Origin: Prevotella sp.
GTDB lineage: Bacteria; Bacteroidota; Bacteroidia; Bacteroidales; Bacteroidaceae
Length of the DNA stretch: 64,000 nucleotides
NCBI GenBank assembly: GCA_016287755.1
Contig: JAEEWT010000007.1
Coordinates: 1-64,000 of the forward strand
Direction of reading: 5' to 3'
Shown: positions 53,382-60,399 of the stretch, piece by piece
Numbering within the stretch: the first letter of the stretch is position 1
Layout: the number at the start of each line of letters is the position of its first letter
Translations under genes and position numbers: made by a program
The notes under the pieces: generated by a model
The model's input: the letters and a program-made list of their open reading frames with translations, nothing else
Database searches by the model: none
Told to the model about the DNA's origin: nothing

Positions 53382-53685
53382 ACAATTTCTTAAATCTTAA
53401 TCCTTCTCATCCCTATTTAATGATTTTTAGGAACTGTGCGGAGAAGCTAAAGCAGATACGCCGTATTGCTGCCGTTTTTTGAGCTACTCAATACATTCAT
53501 GGAAACTAATGTGAATAAATTGTCCATTGTCAATTGCCTCAAGGCCGGTGGAGATGGCAAGTAAGTAATGCTACAAAATTACGATATATTTTTCATACTA
53601 CCAAATTTGAGGGGCCACAGCGTGTGAAAATCCTTTAATAACGAGGATTTAACTGTTAAAAAACACTGAACGCCGTAGACACTAC

Positions 53686-53760
53686 CAGCGTTTGACGTTC
53701 CCGCTATCAGCGTTTGACGTTCCCGCTATCAGCGTTTGACGTTCCCGCTATCAGCGTTTG
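53686..53760. repeat. 22-bp tandem array, 3.4 perfect units
   Basis: Three identical 22-bp units (53686-53707, 53708-53729, 53730-53751) begin CAGCGTTTGACGTTCCCGC and are followed by a partial unit. Read on the other strand, the units contain GCTGATA and GGG at the same spacing as the 22-bp repeats at 9118 and 54793. Confidence 0.95.
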
Positions 53761-53895
53761 AGGCACTTTCAACAAGAAACTGCCATAGTTTATAGCGCAA
53801 AGTGCCATAGTTTGCAAAGCGTGTAGTTGGGAGCGAACAAACGAACGAACAGTTCGAACACCTCGAAATACTATCAACCTAATCAGGAAAAGACA

Positions 53896-53954
53896 TAATT
53901 ATGATAGTTTCTTTCAGAACTAAAACGACCACGGATTATCCGGATCTGACGGAT
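53896..53954 (+). repeat. 59-bp direct repeat, left copy
   Basis: This copy contains ACGACCACGGATTATCCGGAT and matches 54707-54765 at 53 of 59 positions. The two copies flank the toxin-antitoxin pair. Confidence 0.9.
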
Positions 53955-54035
53955 AACAAAAGATATATTCTAAGGTGACAGGGGCACAATCATGTCTCAC
54001 TACTTATCGACTTTGTTCATTTTATTGTATTTTAA

Positions 54036-54066
54036 TTTGTTTATATGGAATTTTTGCTTATCTTTG
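54036..54066 (+). promoter_or_regulatory. Toxin-antitoxin promoter
   Basis: TTTG (54036-54039) and TATCTTTG (54059-54066) with 19 bases between them. The antitoxin ATG lies 25 bases downstream, which excludes the longer frame beginning at 53975. Confidence 0.8.
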
Positions 54067-54091
54067 CAGCAGATTAAAAAGGATTGTAATT

Positions 54092-54325
54092 ATGACAGCT
54101 ACACAGATGAATGCTGAGATTCTTCGCAATATGAGCATTATTGCTGAAGATGAAAATCTGCTGAAACGAGTCGCAAAATATCTGCGTAAGCTTGTGGCAG
54201 AGAAGCAGGACACTTCATTGATGACGGAGGAAGAATTCTTCGCCAAGATTGAGCGTGCCGAGAAACAACCTGGCAAGAGTTTTGCGAATGTTGATGATCT
54301 CGACAAGTATATTCGCAGCTTATGA
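54092..54325 (+). CDS. Antitoxin of a YoeB-type pair
   Basis: The 77-residue protein is a short acidic, helical antitoxin. Its N-terminal half (MNAEILRNMSIIAEDENLLK, RVAKYLRKLVAEK) is helical and probably forms the dimer/DNA part; the C-terminal half (MTEEEFFAKIERAEK, FANVDDLDKYIRSL) would wrap the toxin. Similar sequences accompany RelE/YoeB toxins in Bacteroidota. It overlaps the toxin start by four bases (ATGA). Neutralising and autorepressor roles are inferred from family context. Confidence 0.8.
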   Translation: MTATQMNAEILRNMSIIAEDENLLKRVAKYLRKLVAEKQDTSLMTEEEFFAKIERAEKQPGKSFANVDDLDKYIRSL

Positions 54326-54600
54326 GCCAATATAAGGTAATTATCAAGGAGGAGGCTCAGGCAGACTTGAAGAATTTGTTGCGCTATGAGCCTAAGGCTT
54401 ACAAAAAAGTTCTTAGACTCATAGGTGAACTTTACGATCATCCCAAGACAGGACTAGGCCATCCAGAACCGTTGAAAGGAAAACCTGAGGGTAGATGGAG
54501 CCGTGAAATCACAAAGAAACATCGACTTGTTTATCGCATTTTCGAAACTGAAGTCCATGTTGATGTTCTATCTGCCTATGGGCATTATAATGACAAATAG
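54322..54600 (+). CDS. Txe/YoeB-family mRNA-cleaving toxin
   Basis: The 92-residue protein resembles YoeB, a ribosome-dependent RNase. GHPEPLKGKPEGRWSREI and KKHRLVYRI match the YoeB blocks, with Glu49, Arg61 and the C-terminal His88-Tyr89 pair (SAYGHYND) as counterparts of the catalytic Glu, Arg, His and Tyr. The toxin ends shortly after these residues as YoeB does. It is translationally coupled to the antitoxin. The pair sits between two 59-bp direct repeats. Confidence 0.88.
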   Translation: MSQYKVIIKEEAQADLKNLLRYEPKAYKKVLRLIGELYDHPKTGLGHPEPLKGKPEGRWSREITKKHRLVYRIFETEVHVDVLSAYGHYNDK

Positions 54601-54706
54601 CCTTGTGCACGAGATTATTTCTATAACGGAAGAACCGGAAATAAAACAGAAAAACGGAAAAGGCTATGTGTTCCGTATCAAATAATTTTTCTGGAGTAAA
54701 TTATGG

Positions 54707-54765
54707 TAATTATGATAATTTCTTTCAGAGATAAAACGACCACGGATTTTCCGGATCAAACGGAT
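54707..54765 (+). repeat. 59-bp direct repeat, right copy
   Basis: It pairs with 53896-53954 (53 of 59 identical) and contains ACGACCACGGATTTTCCGGAT. It ends 28 bases before the 22-bp array. Confidence 0.9.
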
Positions 54766-54792
54766 TTTTTAAGTCACCGTGACCCAATAACA

Positions 54793-54847
54793 AGGCTGAT
54801 AAGTAGGTGAAACCAGGCTGATAAGTGGGTGAAACTAGGCTGATAAC
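54793..54847. repeat. 22-bp tandem array, 2.5 units
   Basis: Units 54793-54814 and 54815-54836 begin AGGCTGATAAGT, and a partial third follows. The unit is the same as at 9118-9161, about 45.7 kb away, and both arrays precede a 9-mer palindrome. Confidence 0.95.
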
Positions 54848-54876
54848 AAAACAGACCCCACCCCTCGCTACGCTAA

Positions 54877-54983
54877 CCCCTCCCCTTCGATGGGAGGGGA
54901 GTTGGTTACCACTGTGCCACTGGCTCCCCACACAAGTTATCGGCACGATGACCCCTAGCTCCCCGCCCATCTAAGGGGCGGGG
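54877..54983. repeat. G/C-rich hairpin block
   Basis: CCCCTCCC (54877-54884) pairs with GGGAGGGG (54892-54899). CCCCGCCC (54961-54968) pairs with GGGCGGGG (54976-54983). The block is much richer in G/C than its surroundings. The meaning is unknown. Confidence 0.6.
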
Positions 54984-55022
54984 TCCCTGGCAAGGGGGGC
55001 GGGGTGTTGGAAGGACAATATG

Positions 55023-55143
55023 AGTGGGGGTAGTGGGGGTAGTGGGGGTTGTTTTTATAACATTATAGAAATATTCTATCTTCTCGCGCACGAAAATATA
55101 TAAAGTTTAGAAAATAACCCCCACTACCCCCACTACCCCCACT
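55023..55143. repeat. Palindromic element 3, arms of tandem 9-mers (AGTGGGGGT)
   Basis: Left arm 55023-55050 and right arm 55116-55143 are perfect reverse complements over 28 bp, each with three AGTGGGGGT units. The 65-base spacer has the conserved core TCTCGCGCACGAAAATATAT followed by AAAGTTTA. The left flank is TTGGAAGGACAAT, identical to that of element 2. Confidence 0.95.
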
Positions 55144-55276
55144 TTATTAAAATACCTTACTGTCTTCCATGAGATACTTGCATTAACTACGTTTTCCTCT
55201 GTCACTCGGCCAAACATGCAAGCATGATGGCTCTCGCTGCTCCATCGGTTCGACAATAAAAATAAAAATGATTTTA

Positions 55277-55308
55277 TTTGCTTTTGTACTCGCTTATTCG
55301 TATATTTG
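55277..55308 (+). promoter_or_regulatory. pepD promoter with conserved spacer
   Basis: TTTG (55277-55280) and TATATTTG (55301-55308), 20 bases apart. The spacer ends ACTCGCTTATTCG, shared with the promoters at 14495-14606 and, less exactly, 44621 and 56841. Confidence 0.8.
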
Positions 55309-55331
55309 CAAATCAATCAAACTATCAGCGT

Positions 55332-56753
55332 ATGATTACAACAGAACGTGTGTTCCAGATATTCAAGGAACTGAACCAGATACCCCGTCCTTCGCACCAC
55401 GAAGAACAAGTAGCCAACTACCTTTGTCAGTTTGCCGAGCGACTGCAGCTGTCTTACAAGCGCGATGATGAGAACTGTGTCGTTATCAGTAAGCCTGCAA
55501 CGCCCGGACATGAAGGGGCCGAACCTATCGTACTGTTGAACCACATGGACATGGTGTGTGTGGGCATGAGCGATCCGCTTCACACCCCCATCAAGGCGTA
55601 TGTGGAGGACGGATGGATGAAGGCCAAAGGCACGTCGCTGGGGGCTGATAACGGTATCGGTCTCTCCATGGCACTGGCTGTGTTGGAGAGTAACGACATC
55701 GTTCACGGACCGTTAGAAGTGATGACTACCACCAACGAGGAAGACGGCATGTCGGGGGCTTCACAACTGAGCAAGGATTTCCTACGGGGGCGTAAGGTCA
55801 TCAACCTCGATTCAGAGGACTACGACACCATCACCACAGGAGCAGCAGGTGCTTGTCTGCAGTTCCACCGCATCCCCTTACAGCGGATAGCTGCTGATAA
55901 GGGCTGTTGGTATGCTATTCGCTTGGAGGGCGGACTGGGTGGTCACTCTGGCGTGGACATCAACAAGAACCGTTGCAGTGCGGTGGTGGCCGCGCATAGG
56001 CTTCTGCGGGAGATTTGCAAGGAAAAGGATGTCAAGGTGGCGAGTATCCAGATAGGTGAGGCTAATGCCTCGATTGCATCAACGGCCGATGTTGTACTAT
56101 GTATTCCCGACGAGGCCACTGCGTTCATGAAACAGCAGGAGGAGGCCATGAACGAATGGCTGCGAAAGGAATATGGCAAGAGCGATGCTCACATGATTTG
56201 TTCCATCAACACATGCGAGCCGCAGGAAACAGTGATCAATAGCGAGGCGTTCGAAACGCTCATGACCTGTCTGGAACAGATTCCGCAAGGTGTGGTGAAG
56301 ATGAGTGAAGTGATGAAGGATACCGTGGAGACCTCCAATAACATCGGGCGCATCCTGACGGAAGATGATCACCTCTTCGTTTCCACCCACACCCGCAGCT
56401 TCATCGACAGCGAGATGGAGAAGCTGAGTAGGACCATTGCCAACGTCTTTGCCACTCATGGAGCTTCTAGCGAGACCATCATGTCGGCTCCTGCGTGGCA
56501 AGAAGATCAAGAGTCTGATTTCCTGCGTCTTACCTCCGATACGTTCAACGATATCTTAGGCTGGCGTCCGCGCATGGTAGCCATGCATTTCGTCCTTGAG
56601 GCAGGGTTCTTCGTACAGCACTATCCAGGTATTCAGATGGCAAGTATCGGTCCTCGCATCGTGGAGCCCCACTCCACCAGTGAGCGCATCGAGCTCTCCA
56701 CTATCGACGACATCTGGCGCGTCCTCATCGAACTCCTCAGCCGACTATCATAA
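55332..56753 (+). CDS. pepD: Aminoacyl-histidine dipeptidase (PepD)
   Basis: This 473-residue cytosolic M20 metallopeptidase cleaves dipeptides such as Xaa-His with a wide range. Metal and catalytic residues lie in LLNHMDMV (His/Asp), GADNGIGLSMALAVLE (Asp), TNEEDGMSGA (Glu) and NLDSEDYDT (Asp); the distal His is in RIVEPHSTSER. A lid domain lies between. The start MITTERVFQIFKEL at 55332 follows the promoter; the frame opens earlier at 55278 within it. Confidence 0.96.
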   Translation: MITTERVFQIFKELNQIPRPSHHEEQVANYLCQFAERLQLSYKRDDENCVVISKPATPGHEGAEPIVLLNHMDMVCVGMSDPLHTPIKAYVEDGWMKAKGTSLGADNGIGLSMALAVLESNDIVHGPLEVMTTTNEEDGMSGASQLSKDFLRGRKVINLDSEDYDTITTGAAGACLQFHRIPLQRIAADKGCWYAIRLEGGLGGHSGVDINKNRCSAVVAAHRLLREICKEKDVKVASIQIGEANASIASTADVVLCIPDEATAFMKQQEEAMNEWLRKEYGKSDAHMICSINTCEPQETVINSEAFETLMTCLEQIPQGVVKMSEVMKDTVETSNNIGRILTEDDHLFVSTHTRSFIDSEMEKLSRTIANVFATHGASSETIMSAPAWQEDQESDFLRLTSDTFNDILGWRPRMVAMHFVLEAGFFVQHYPGIQMASIGPRIVEPHSTSERIELSTIDDIWRVLIELLSRLS

Positions 56754-56756
56754 CGC

Positions 56757-56872
56757 CGAAGATACTTTCGCTCGCTTAATCGTACTTTGGCTGCGCCGAA
56801 GATACTTGCACTCGGAAATCCAAACAAAAACAAGCTTTTGTTTGGATTTTCACTCGTTTAATCGTATCTTTG
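56757..56872 (+). promoter_or_regulatory. kdsB promoter within a duplicated repeat
   Basis: TTTG (56841-56844) and TATCTTTG (56865-56872) are 20 bases apart, with the spacer ending CACTCGTTTAATCG. A degenerate first copy, GCTCGCTTAATCGTACTTTG, lies at 56770-56789. Between them are the GCGCCGAAGATACTTGC and CCAAACA blocks shared with the repeats at 14534-14567 and 44665-44700. Confidence 0.8.
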
Positions 56873-56895
56873 CATACGATAAAGAGAATCATGAT

Positions 56896-57669
56896 ATGAA
56901 GTATATAGGTATTATCCCTGCCCGCTACGCATCTACACGTTTCCCTGGCAAGCCGCTGGCCATGCTGGGTGGAAAGCCTGTGATACAACGGGTGTACGAG
57001 CAGGTGAAGAAGGTGCTGGACGAGGCGTATGTGGCAACTGACGATCAGCGTATATTCAATGCGGTAGAGGCGTTTGGCGGAAAGGTGGTGATGACCTCAC
57101 CTAACCACAAGAGCGGAACGGACCGTATTGAGGAGGCGGTGCAGAAAATCGGAGGCGACTATGACGTGGTGGTGAACATTCAAGGTGATGAGCCCTTTAT
57201 CCAGCAGTCGCAGATAGAGACGGTGTGCCGTTGCTTTGAGGATGCAAACACGCAGATTGCCACTTTAGGTAAGCCGTTCACGGCTGAGCAGCCATTGAGC
57301 GCCCTGGAGAACCCCAACTCGCCTAAGCTGGTGGTTGACAACCGTGGCTACGCCCTGTATTTCTCGCGCAGTATCATCCCGTTCTTACGAGGAATAGACC
57401 GTGAGCAATGGATGGGAAAGTTCCCGTTTATGAAGCACATCGGACTCTATGCTTACCGCACAGAGGTGCTGCATGAAATCACCCAACTGCCGCAATCGTC
57501 ACTGGAGCTGGCTGAGAGTCTGGAACAGCTCCGCTGGCTGCAGAACGGCTACCGCATCAAGGTGGGCACCACGGAGATTGAGACGGTGGGGATTGATACG
57601 CCGGAGGATTTGGAGAGGGCCGAGGAGTGGCTTAAGAAAAAGGAGGAAGGAGGAAGGACGAAGGAGTAA
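56896..57669 (+). CDS. kdsB: CMP-KDO synthetase
   Basis: The 257-residue enzyme activates KDO with CTP for lipopolysaccharide inner-core synthesis. It has the N-terminal IIPARYASTRFPGKPLAMLG, the KSGTDRIEEAVQ block and VVNIQGDEPFIQ with the metal-binding Asp. The frame opens 300 bases earlier inside pepD, but the promoter and homology begin at MKYIGII (56896). The last eight or so residues (KEEGGRTKE) are coded by a purine-rich heptamer repeat that runs past the stop, so the tail is probably an added extension. Confidence 0.95.
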   Translation: MKYIGIIPARYASTRFPGKPLAMLGGKPVIQRVYEQVKKVLDEAYVATDDQRIFNAVEAFGGKVVMTSPNHKSGTDRIEEAVQKIGGDYDVVVNIQGDEPFIQQSQIETVCRCFEDANTQIATLGKPFTAEQPLSALENPNSPKLVVDNRGYALYFSRSIIPFLRGIDREQWMGKFPFMKHIGLYAYRTEVLHEITQLPQSSLELAESLEQLRWLQNGYRIKVGTTEIETVGIDTPEDLERAEEWLKKKEEGGRTKE

Positions 57670-57679
57670 GGAGCTATCC

Positions 57680-57802
57680 CGAGGAAGGACGAAGGACGAA
57701 GGAGGAAGGAGAAAACTACTGAGATACAGGCAATATATACAGGATATAACCACAGGCGCTTAGTGCTATTCTCCTTCCTCCTTCGTCCTTCCTCCTTCCT
57801 CG
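57680..57802. repeat. Inverted pair of 7-mer arrays (GGAAGGA/CGAAGGA)
   Basis: Left arm 57680-57713 and right arm 57769-57802 are reverse complements over 34 bp with one mismatch. Each is made of heptamers of the type GGAAGGA and CGAAGGA. The 55-base spacer begins AACTACTGAGATACAGG. Related repeats reach back into the end of kdsB (57640-57672) and continue to 57826 on the right. Confidence 0.9.
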
Positions 57803-57847
57803 AAGAACTTCCATCCTCCTTCCTCGAAATAAAAGTCATAAAACCCA

Positions 57848-58354
57848 ATGAAAAACAAAATACTACTAAGGGCGATGGAGCCCGAGGATCTGGAGCTGTT
57901 GTACCAGATAGAGAATAACCCTGCCTTGTGGAAGGTGGGGTTGACGAATGTGCCGTATTCACGTTACCTGCTACGCGACTACCTGGCTCGGGCCACGGGT
58001 GATATCTTTACCGACCGTCAGGTAAGACTGGTGGTGGAGAATGAGGAAGGGACGGCCGTTGGTCTTATCGACATGATGAACTATGAGCCGCAGCATCACC
58101 GCGCTGAGGTGGGCATTGTGATTCGTGAGCCTTATCGTCATCAAGGACTGGGTACAGCGGCGTTGGAGCAACTGAAGCAATATGCGCGAGAAATCATCCA
58201 CATCCACCAGTTGTTTGCCTATATCGACACAGCCAACGAAGAATCGCTCAGATTGTTCCAAAAAGCAGGCTTTCAGCGCACTGCCATCTTGAACGACTGG
58301 CTTTTCGATGGGCAGGATTATCATCCTGTGTGCCTGATGCAACTTTTTTTCTAA
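57848..58354 (+). CDS. GNAT-family N-acetyltransferase
   Basis: This 168-residue cytosolic protein has the acetyl-CoA pyrophosphate loop REPYRHQGLGTAALEQ (R/Q-x-x-G-x-G/A) and the strand GLIDMMNYEPQHHRAEVGIV, as in SpeG-like/RimJ-like GNAT enzymes. Substrates may be polyamines, peptides or amino groups of metabolites. The start MKNKILLRAMEPED follows the kdsB repeat block. Confidence 0.9.
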   Translation: MKNKILLRAMEPEDLELLYQIENNPALWKVGLTNVPYSRYLLRDYLARATGDIFTDRQVRLVVENEEGTAVGLIDMMNYEPQHHRAEVGIVIREPYRHQGLGTAALEQLKQYAREIIHIHQLFAYIDTANEESLRLFQKAGFQRTAILNDWLFDGQDYHPVCLMQLFF

Positions 58355-58372
58355 AAAATCCCTCTTTTCTTT

Positions 58373-58402
58373 TGGTGGAAAGGAAAAAATTACCTACCTT
58401 TG
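58373..58402 (+). promoter_or_regulatory. tRNA-Asp promoter
   Basis: TTTG (58373-58376) and TACCTTTG (58395-58402), 18 bases apart, lie 30 bases before the first tRNA. Confidence 0.7.
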
Positions 58403-58431
58403 CACCCGCTAATCGGAACAATGCGGTTAAA

Positions 58432-58506
58432 GGTGCGTTAGTTCAGCCTGGTTAGAATGCCTGCCTGTCACGCAGGAGGTCACGGGTTCGAGTCCCGTAC
58501 GCACCG
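58432..58506 (+). tRNA. tRNA-Asp(GTC), copy 1
   Basis: The 75-base gene folds as a cloverleaf. Acceptor GGTGCGT pairs with ACGCACC, anticodon stem CCTGC/GCAGG encloses CTGTCAC with anticodon GTC, and the T stem ACGGG/CCCGT encloses TTCGAGT. The discriminator is G. The next three bases are CCA, so this copy may encode its own 3' end. Confidence 0.97.
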
Positions 58507-58538
58507 CCAACCATCCGTTTCGTAAAGCACTTAACCAA

Positions 58539-58613
58539 GGTGCGTTAGTTCAGCCTGGTTAGAATGCCTGCCTGTCACGCAGGAGGTCACGGGTTCGAGT
58601 CCCGTACGCACCG
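58539..58613 (+). tRNA. tRNA-Asp(GTC), copy 2
   Basis: The 75 bases are identical to copy 1, which lies 32 bases upstream. After the discriminator G the sequence is CAA, so here CCA must be added by enzyme. A terminator follows. Confidence 0.97.
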
Positions 58614-58614
58614 C

Positions 58615-58647
58615 AAAAAAGGAGTCTGAAAGGACTCCTTTTTTTAT
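58615..58647 (+). terminator. Rho-independent terminator after the tRNAs
   Basis: The 12-bp stem aaaaaaggagtc / ggactcctttttt with loop tgaaa starts directly after tRNA copy 2 and continues into T residues. Confidence 0.93.
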
Positions 58648-58654
58648 TGAGGAG

Positions 58655-58757
58655 TGTGGAGTGTGGAATGTGGAGTGAGATATGATTCAAGTACAGGTGA
58701 CTTTATAATGAATACAGTATCTCAGTACTATTCTCACTCCACACTCCACATTCCACA
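58655..58757. repeat. Inverted pair of 7-mer arrays (GTGTGGA type)
   Basis: Left arm 58655-58680 and right arm 58732-58757 are reverse complements over 26 bp with two mismatches and consist of heptamers such as GTGTGGA and ATGTGGA. The 51-base spacer, read on the minus strand, begins ATAGTACTGAGATACTG, close to the spacer start of the pair at 57680-57802. The right arm ends four bases before the stop of the glycosyltransferase gene. Confidence 0.9.
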
Positions 58758-58761
58758 AAAC

Positions 58762-59958
58762 TCACATTACTTCAGTCTCCGTAATCAACATTCCTGTTTG
58801 CGGCGAATAGGTGCCAAGGGAGATGTGTTCTACTTGCTGCGTTTCCATGATGCTGAGCATGGTTTGGAAACGATAGGCTTCGGTGTCATAGACCACATAC
58901 ACACAATCCTTCTTCTTGAGTTCCTCCAACCGGTCGAGATGTCCTTGTGGCAAGGTGGTTTCATCTCCTACAAGGAAATCTGCATCAAGTCCTTTCACCG
59001 TGGCCAGCTTACGACAATCGTCGAGGTGCTGCTGATGACCGATGAACAGGTAATACGACTTATCACCACGTTTCCGCACCGTGAATCCTAACATCTTACG
59101 GATGCGCTGCGTACTCATCTGCAACAAGGCAATGAGCGCCTTGAAATAGATGGCCGCCTTGATGGGGATGCTCAACAGGAAGGTCATCTGACCGAAATGC
59201 TTCCTGAAGAAGATGAGCATGGCGTCGTAGAACACATGGACATAGCGGAAGCTCGACTTCTGCGTGCTCTCACCTTTATAGTGCAGGATGCGCACGGGGA
59301 GATACCAGTTGTGGTAGTTGCCTTTGAGAACCCTGTACGACAAATCAATATCCTCGCCATACATGAAGAAATCCTCGTCGAGCAGTCCTACCTGATCAAG
59401 GGCGGCTCTTCTTACCATGCAATAGGCACCACTCACAATCTCAATCTCTGAAGCCTCATCCCAAGGCATATAACCCATGTAATACTTGCCGAAGCGCTTG
59501 CTTTCAGGGAACGCGTCACAGAGTCCGCACACCTTATAGAAAGCTGTCATGGGCGTAGGCAGTCCTCTCCTACTCTCCCTCGCCTTCTCGCCATTGCTCT
59601 TCAGCATCTTTACGCCCACGGCTCCGGCATCAGGATGTTCGTCCATGAAGGTAATACACTCACGGAGAACATTCTCTCCAACGATGGTATCAGGATTCAG
59701 CAGGAGCACATACTCGCCCTGTGTCTGTCGTATGGCCATGTTGTTTGCCCTTGAGAACCCGGAGTTATGGTTATTGGCAATGATGTTCACCCAAGGGAAA
59801 CGTTCCTGAAGATACGTCACGGAGTCGTCGTGGGAGTGGTTATCTACCACCACCACCTCTGCGTCGAGACCCTCAATGGCTCTCTCCACACTATGAAGAC
59901 ACTGCTCCACGTAGTGCTTCACGTTGTAATTGACGATAACGACAGTAAGTTTTTTCAA
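58762..59958 (-). CDS. Family 2 glycosyltransferase
   Basis: This 398-residue protein has the GT2 GT-A domain: VIVNYNVKHYVEQCLHSV, VVDNHSHDDS, SGFSRANNMAIRQT, LLLNPDTIV, and EDIDLSYRVLKGN near the acceptor site. The type resembles rhamnosyl/dTDP-sugar transferases that build surface polysaccharides. A basic amphipathic segment (FRKHFGQMTFLLSIPIKAAIYF) may lie on the membrane, and the last 110 residues (YLFIGHQQHLDDCRKLATV) form an extra domain of unknown role. It follows the small TM protein and recR in one operon. Confidence 0.9.
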   Translation of the reverse strand: MKKLTVVIVNYNVKHYVEQCLHSVERAIEGLDAEVVVVDNHSHDDSVTYLQERFPWVNIIANNHNSGFSRANNMAIRQTQGEYVLLLNPDTIVGENVLRECITFMDEHPDAGAVGVKMLKSNGEKARESRRGLPTPMTAFYKVCGLCDAFPESKRFGKYYMGYMPWDEASEIEIVSGAYCMVRRAALDQVGLLDEDFFMYGEDIDLSYRVLKGNYHNWYLPVRILHYKGESTQKSSFRYVHVFYDAMLIFFRKHFGQMTFLLSIPIKAAIYFKALIALLQMSTQRIRKMLGFTVRKRGDKSYYLFIGHQQHLDDCRKLATVKGLDADFLVGDETTLPQGHLDRLEELKKKDCVYVVYDTEAYRFQTMLSIMETQQVEHISLGTYSPQTGMLITETEVM

Positions 59959-59967
59959 CTTTGTTTT

Positions 59968-60399
59968 TTATTTATTTTCGAGGAAGTTTGTCTCCTCCTC
60001 ACACCTCGCCTTACTAGGATAAACGAAGGGAAGGACGAGCAATAGGATGATGGCCATGTAGCCGAAGGCGACATTCATCGACATATAATAAAGATCGGTA
60101 TTCGCCACCAACGGTAAACCCAGCATCAGGAGTCGCATCACACCATACTTCTTCATGGCTGCCACGGGCTCTGCTTTCAAGGCTTCCTTCACCTTCTTGA
60201 TCTTGAACAGATAAAGGGCTGCAGGAATAACGGCTATGGTGAGCAGTTCCATGACGGTGAGAATGATGAACCATGCCTGGGTGCTGAAGCCATTGAATCC
60301 AGGAATCATTATTTCGGTTTCATACAATACGACCAGGATCAGGGCGATCACGATCGGAGCAAAAAAACAGACCTTTAAGGTCTTCACTACTTTATCCAT
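59968..60399 (-). CDS. Small four-TM membrane protein, 143 aa
   Basis: Four hydrophobic segments lie at about residues 10-28, 44-66, 85-103 and 108-126, and basic residues between segments 2 and 3 ([13 protein letters not shown]) suggest that loop is cytoplasmic. No family is recognised. Its start overlaps recR by eight bases and it ends nine bases before the glycosyltransferase start. Confidence 0.75.
   Translation of the reverse strand: MDKVVKTLKVCFFAPIVIALILVVLYETEIMIPGFNGFSTQAWFIILTVMELLTIAVIPAALYLFKIKKVKEALKAEPVAAMKKYGVMRLLMLGLPLVANTDLYYMSMNVAFGYMAIILLLVLPFVYPSKARCEEETNFLENK

Larger units (their letters stand above)
53326..54091. other. Gene-free island with tandem repeats, before the toxin-antitoxin pair
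   Basis: No gene is supported in these 766 bases. They hold the MORN promoter (53351-53381), an A/T-rich stretch, a 22-bp tandem array (53686-53760), a near-duplicate pair with TGCCATAGTTT (around 53781-53816), a 59-base direct-repeat copy (53896-53954) and the toxin-antitoxin promoter (54036-54066). Short frames here have no supporting features. Confidence 0.8.
54601..55331. other. Gene-free island with repeats, before pepD
   Basis: No gene is supported here. In order: 85 bases after the toxin that only code a doubtful 31-codon frame; the right 59-bp repeat copy (54707-54765); a 22-bp tandem array (54793-54847); a G/C-rich block with two hairpins (54877-54899, 54961-54983); palindromic element 3 (55023-55143); and the pepD promoter (55277-55308). 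Confidence 0.8.

Noticed and set aside
53463..53563. Short plus-strand frame METNVNKLSIVNCLKAGGDGK
   Set aside because: Only 21 codons, with no promoter and no recognisable relative.
53686..53760. 22-bp repeats as a CRISPR array
   Set aside because: The units are directly adjacent with no unique spacers, and no cas gene is in the window.
53974..54091. Longer antitoxin frame from 53975
   Set aside because: The promoter -7 box (54059-54066) lies within it.
54590..54685. 31-codon frame after the toxin gene
   Set aside because: It overlaps the toxin end, has no known relative or SD, and could be chance; not listed as a gene.
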